Origin: Zygnema circumcarinatum
Taxonomy: Eukaryota; Streptophyta; Zygnematophyceae; Zygnematales; Zygnemataceae
Assembly: GCA_037447605.1 (NCBI GenBank)
Contig: CM074813.1
Coordinates: 197,911-261,910, forward strand
Reading direction: 5' to 3'
Length of the DNA stretch: 64,000 bases
Part shown: positions 53,929 through 64,000 of the stretch, piece by piece
Layout of the letters: each line of letters starts with the position of its first letter
Position numbering within the stretch: position 1 is the stretch's first letter
Made by a program: the position numbers and the translations under genes
The notes under the pieces: generated by a model
What the model saw: the letters and a program-made list of their open reading frames with translations, nothing else
What the model was told of the DNA's origin: nothing
The model's database searches: none

Positions 53929-53970
<42 letters not shown>

Positions 53971-55345
53971 ACCTCGTCTCCGAGCGGACCCGTGTAGCAG
54001 TCTTTGATTGGCCCAAATTCGAGTCCGGAGGATTCCGCACAGCCCGCGGCCTCCTCCTCAATGGCGTAACGCTTTTCGGTCAGACACTCTATGAAGGGAT
54101 ACCACTGACTCTGCCCGAAAAAAAAGGAAAAAGAAGGTGGGGAGGAAGAGGCAAGGAAAGGCAAAAAATGAGAAAAGCATATCTCCGTCAAAGGTACATG
54201 CTTCCGTTTCCGTTAATAATTGGATAGCACAGGAGTAATGCGCGGTCATGGACATAAGGGAAAACTTCACAACACAAAAAGTTCTTTCATGTTTTTATTG
54301 TTTATCGTTGGGTGAAAGGTTCGTCCACTTGGGCTGTTTGCAGAAATTCATTGAATGATCGTTAGTTATTAGTCAAAAGTATTGACTTATTTCAGCCCTT
54401 TGTGACCTCTGGCAATACCCCTTTTGGACCTTACCACATTCGGGTAGGAATGAATGGCGCAGGACTCAATGAGGTTTCCAACACACTCCAGCGGGCCGTG
54501 CTGTGCAGTTTAAAAAAAAAAAAAAACGTTTCAAGAAAGGAAAAGAATCCGTTAAAGAAAATCTTCAACATAAGGGCTTAAACGTCCCAAAATTTGTAGA
54601 AAATAAACACCGATTATACTTAAAACAATAACAAAAGAATGTTACAAATTACTTAAAAGACTCGTGAGAGGAGAGTTTGTACTTGACATGTGATGGTTCC
54701 GCCCGGTGAAACCCGAGCATTTCCGTACGGAATTAAACGTAAATCGATGATTTCCATGAGGCTTGAATGGACGACTGCGCTGAGCTCATACTGAATGAAG
54801 TGGGCGCAATAGGGGCACAGCGATTCTTCATACAATTCCACTTTCACTTTTTCTGCTGGAACCGAAACGTCGGAATCCGGAAAATTCCCAATGGGCCAAT
54901 GGGAGAGCACCACGTGGCGCGCGACTGAGCTCCATTTCTGCAGAAAACCTGTGGAAGTAATGGGAGGGACAGAAGGGGGAAGGGGAGGGGAGAGAGTGAG
55001 AGATGGGGGCGGGAAGGGGGGAGAGGGGGAGGAGAGAGAGAGAGGGGGGGACGGGCCCAGTGTGAGAGAGGGAGGGAGATCACATTCCCCAAAACACCTA
55101 ATAAAAGTTGTGTCCATCCACTTCTGTTTCCTCTGCCAAGGCCGTCATTGCTTTAATTTTCCTTCCAAGCCGAGAGAGCGGCCTCAAAAGAAATCGGAGG
55201 GGGTGCAAATGAGAAAATAAAACGAACCGGACGGAGACGCCTGCGCGCCGCCCGCTGACAGGAGCAGGCCAGCGACAATGCAGAGAATTGAAGAACAATG
55301 CAGAACGGAGCGGGAATTTAGGCGCATGGATACGGCGATGGCCAT
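53172..55345 (-). CDS. GILT: GILT-family lysosomal/vacuolar thiol reductase
   Basis: Six exons on the minus strand: 55345-55228, 54948-54683, 54500-54435, 54110-53973, 53659-53567 and 53369-53172, about 292 residues. Exon 1 encodes a signal peptide with hydrophobic core SILCIVAGLLLSAGG and cleavage near AQA-SP. Exon 2 gives KVELYEESLCPYCAHF with the active-site CPYC, then DLRLIPYGNARV and GGTITCQ. Exon 3 gives HGPLECVGNLIESCAI, the family CQHGxxEC signature split by the intron, and exon 5 gives PPHRYVPWLLVDG. Exon 6 ends the domain with ALICKAYKG, followed by a basic tail. GILT enzymes reduce disulfides at acidic pH. Exon 5 could start further upstream at about 53705; I chose 53659 because it joins in phase as LVRKYGEETDKL. 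The intron between exons 4 and 5 contains a GA tract with an assembly gap. Confidence 0.93.
53868..53969. repeat. (GA)n microsatellite with a 10-N assembly gap
   Basis: GA dinucleotides surround ten undetermined bases at 53919-53928. The tract lies in an intron of the GILT gene. The gap is most likely a size-arbitrary join, so the true length of the repeat is unknown. Confidence 0.97.
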
Positions 55346-56565
55346 GGTTGATTGAGAGAGGGAGGGAGGGGAGGGAGGGAGGCAGAGGAGGGGGAGGGAG
55401 AGGGAGGAGAGATGGCGAGGAATGAGGGACCGAGGGAGAGGAAGGGATGACAGAGAGGGGACGGTTACGGGTTTGAACTGGACTCATGGAGCTGTGTGGT
55501 AGGCTATTGGGACAGAACTGGAAGCGTTGGCGTTTATGTGCTAATTTATTGACTTTTAAACAGAACTGGAGACACGTGCGCATGGAACGGCCTGTCGCTG
55601 TTCAGCGAGAAAACCGTCAACCTGTGAGACAATGCCGCGTGGCAACAGCGCTGCCTCGGAATGTTTTTCCCTGCCCGCGGGCAGGCCAAAACGTTCACTG
55701 CGAGCGCCCGCGCAAGTGCGAAGCGGACTTCCGGTTGAGAAACTGCAAACTGGAAATGACGTCACATGCTGACGCTCTATTACGTCACTAAGTTTGGAGT
55801 GTTGAACATGCGATGCCAACATTGCATTGGCATGTGGTTGACATTGTTGCTGTCGGCATGAGAGCGTGGATGCCAACAATAACAAACTCAACAAGAAAAA
55901 TGCAGTCAAGGCTCTGCACGCCATAATCCTAATTTTTCGCATTCCCGTGTCACATTATCACATAGAACCAGTTAATAAAATCAATTTTTGAGTAAATCAG
56001 ATTGTGAGTCGCTCTGGGAAAGTTTGTCGCGTTGTGCATATGTCGATATTTATCCTAATCGACGGCCTAAATTATGCCACGTAAGAAACTGCAACTGGAA
56101 CTGGAACTGGAACGTGATACTGGAACTGCGATGGCATCGATTATTTTCGATGTTCGTTTCTCGCTTTTGGCGAGATATTCCAAAATCAAATTTTGGCTCT
56201 CTGCCCGAACTGACCGCTTACGTCACACAACGCATCACCAATCATAAATCAGATTTGTCAGCATGGAACCAGTGGTGTCCCCGTACTTCAAACTGAAAGA
56301 GACGTCAGCCTCCTTCACATGTACGGCTCTGGCGGCTACATTTAGCGACATCGTACCGTTAAGCAGTTACAAACGGAACTGTCAGGAATAAAGTCCGACA
56401 TAGAGACTTTGACAGTACAAGTCCCCCTTCCCGCCTAGATCGCTTTTTCCCTCGCTCTCACTCTCCCGCATCACCGTCCCTCCATCCCTCACTCCCTCCT
56501 TTCCTCTCTCTCTCTCCCTTCCATTCTTTTTCCCCCTCTCTCCCTTGGCCCTCTCGCGCTCCTTC
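55346..56565. promoter_or_regulatory. 1.2-kb head-to-head region (GILT / O-fucosyltransferase)
   Basis: The two genes are transcribed away from each other. The interval has a GA-rich part (55355-55440), a TTGTCGCGT word (56024), an AACTGG tandem (56086-56129) and a pyrimidine-rich leader from 56400. Other than as promoter DNA it contains nothing I recognise. Confidence 0.45.
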
Positions 56566-63485
<6,920 letters not shown>

Positions 63486-64000
63486 GGATGAAGTGGAGAG
63501 GGAGAGGGAGAGGGAGAGGGAGAGGGAATTTTGTATAGTAAGGAATCGGATGTTCGTTTTGTAGGCTACATGTTTGGTTTCAGTCATCGGTTGATCAGAA
63601 TGTTCAGTTAGACAGATCTGTTGTACCATTCATTCAATTTATTTCACTTTTTGCATTATTTTCCTTTTGAGGGCCCATAAAAAAAATCATAATTAACGTA
63701 ATTCTTGAATTAAACTATGCTATAACACTGCTACTTTAAAGCCGGGTTTTCCTTTGAGTTCAAATCCTCCAGGAAATGAGGAAACCACGAGGAGCTTCGA
63801 AACACAGTACTCAACAGTAGGCGTACAAAACAGAAAATTAGAAAAAAAGCCGATTCTGTATCTTTCCAACCTTCGCTTATTGCGCTTTCTATGCACTAGT
63901 AATGCAGTTCCTGTCCTACTTCTGGTTTTTATTAAACCTACCACGATGTATTTTATAAACCAAAACCAACTTTCTATGACTCCGGAGAAACTTCTGTCTT
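63486..64000. other. 3' flank of the O-fucosyltransferase gene
   Basis: The 3' UTR starts with a short GAGAGG tract. No further gene is recognised before the right edge. Confidence 0.4.

Overview
The window is nuclear DNA from a streptophyte, most likely a land plant. The reasons are U2-type GT-AG introns with TGCAG acceptors, a plant-type tRNA-Gly(GCC), two DREB-like and one further AP2/ERF factor, a plant-type NF-YB, a chloroplast MRS2-11-type Mg2+ transporter, a plant O-fucosyltransferase family protein and an ACS10/12-like enzyme. The mixed base composition, short introns and very long purine or pyrimidine microsatellites do not let me name a species; a bryophyte, lycophyte or streptophyte alga all remain possible.

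Left part (1-24 kb): a retroelement-like fragment at the edge on the minus strand, a 1.2 kb (GGGAGA)n array, a minus-strand GPATCH11-like G-patch gene, a divergently placed MRS2-11/MGT10-type gene (12 exons, with a 1.2 kb GA microsatellite in its last intron), a long CTC1 gene (17 exons reconstructed here, one of the three CST telomere-capping subunits) and an intronless acidic protein of unknown function.

Middle (25-41 kb): a minus-strand AP2/ERF gene with a huge disordered protein, a tRNA-Gly, a DREB2-like AP2 gene, a minus-strand OST3/OST6 subunit of oligosaccharyltransferase, head-to-head with it an ACS10/12-like PLP enzyme whose N-terminal hydrophobic region is tandemly duplicated, and an NF-YB histone-fold subunit.

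Right part (43-64 kb): a TPX2-domain microtubule protein, a second DREB2-like AP2 gene, a minus-strand GILT thiol reductase and an O-fucosyltransferase family gene with a GC-AG intron and a 35-bp minisatellite that multiplies one of its own 5' splice sites.

The genes are independent eukaryotic housekeeping and regulatory loci, not an operon or a co-acting system. Some are functionally related: OST3, GILT and the O-fucosyltransferase all act in the secretory pathway, and three AP2 factors lie within 27 kb. Exon coordinates were set by splice consensus, phase bookkeeping and recalled family sequence; no alignment was run. The most unusual window-wide signal is strong over-representation of the inverted-repeat word GCCANNTGGC in exons, introns and intergenic DNA alike. 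I found no clear previously undescribed multi-gene system.
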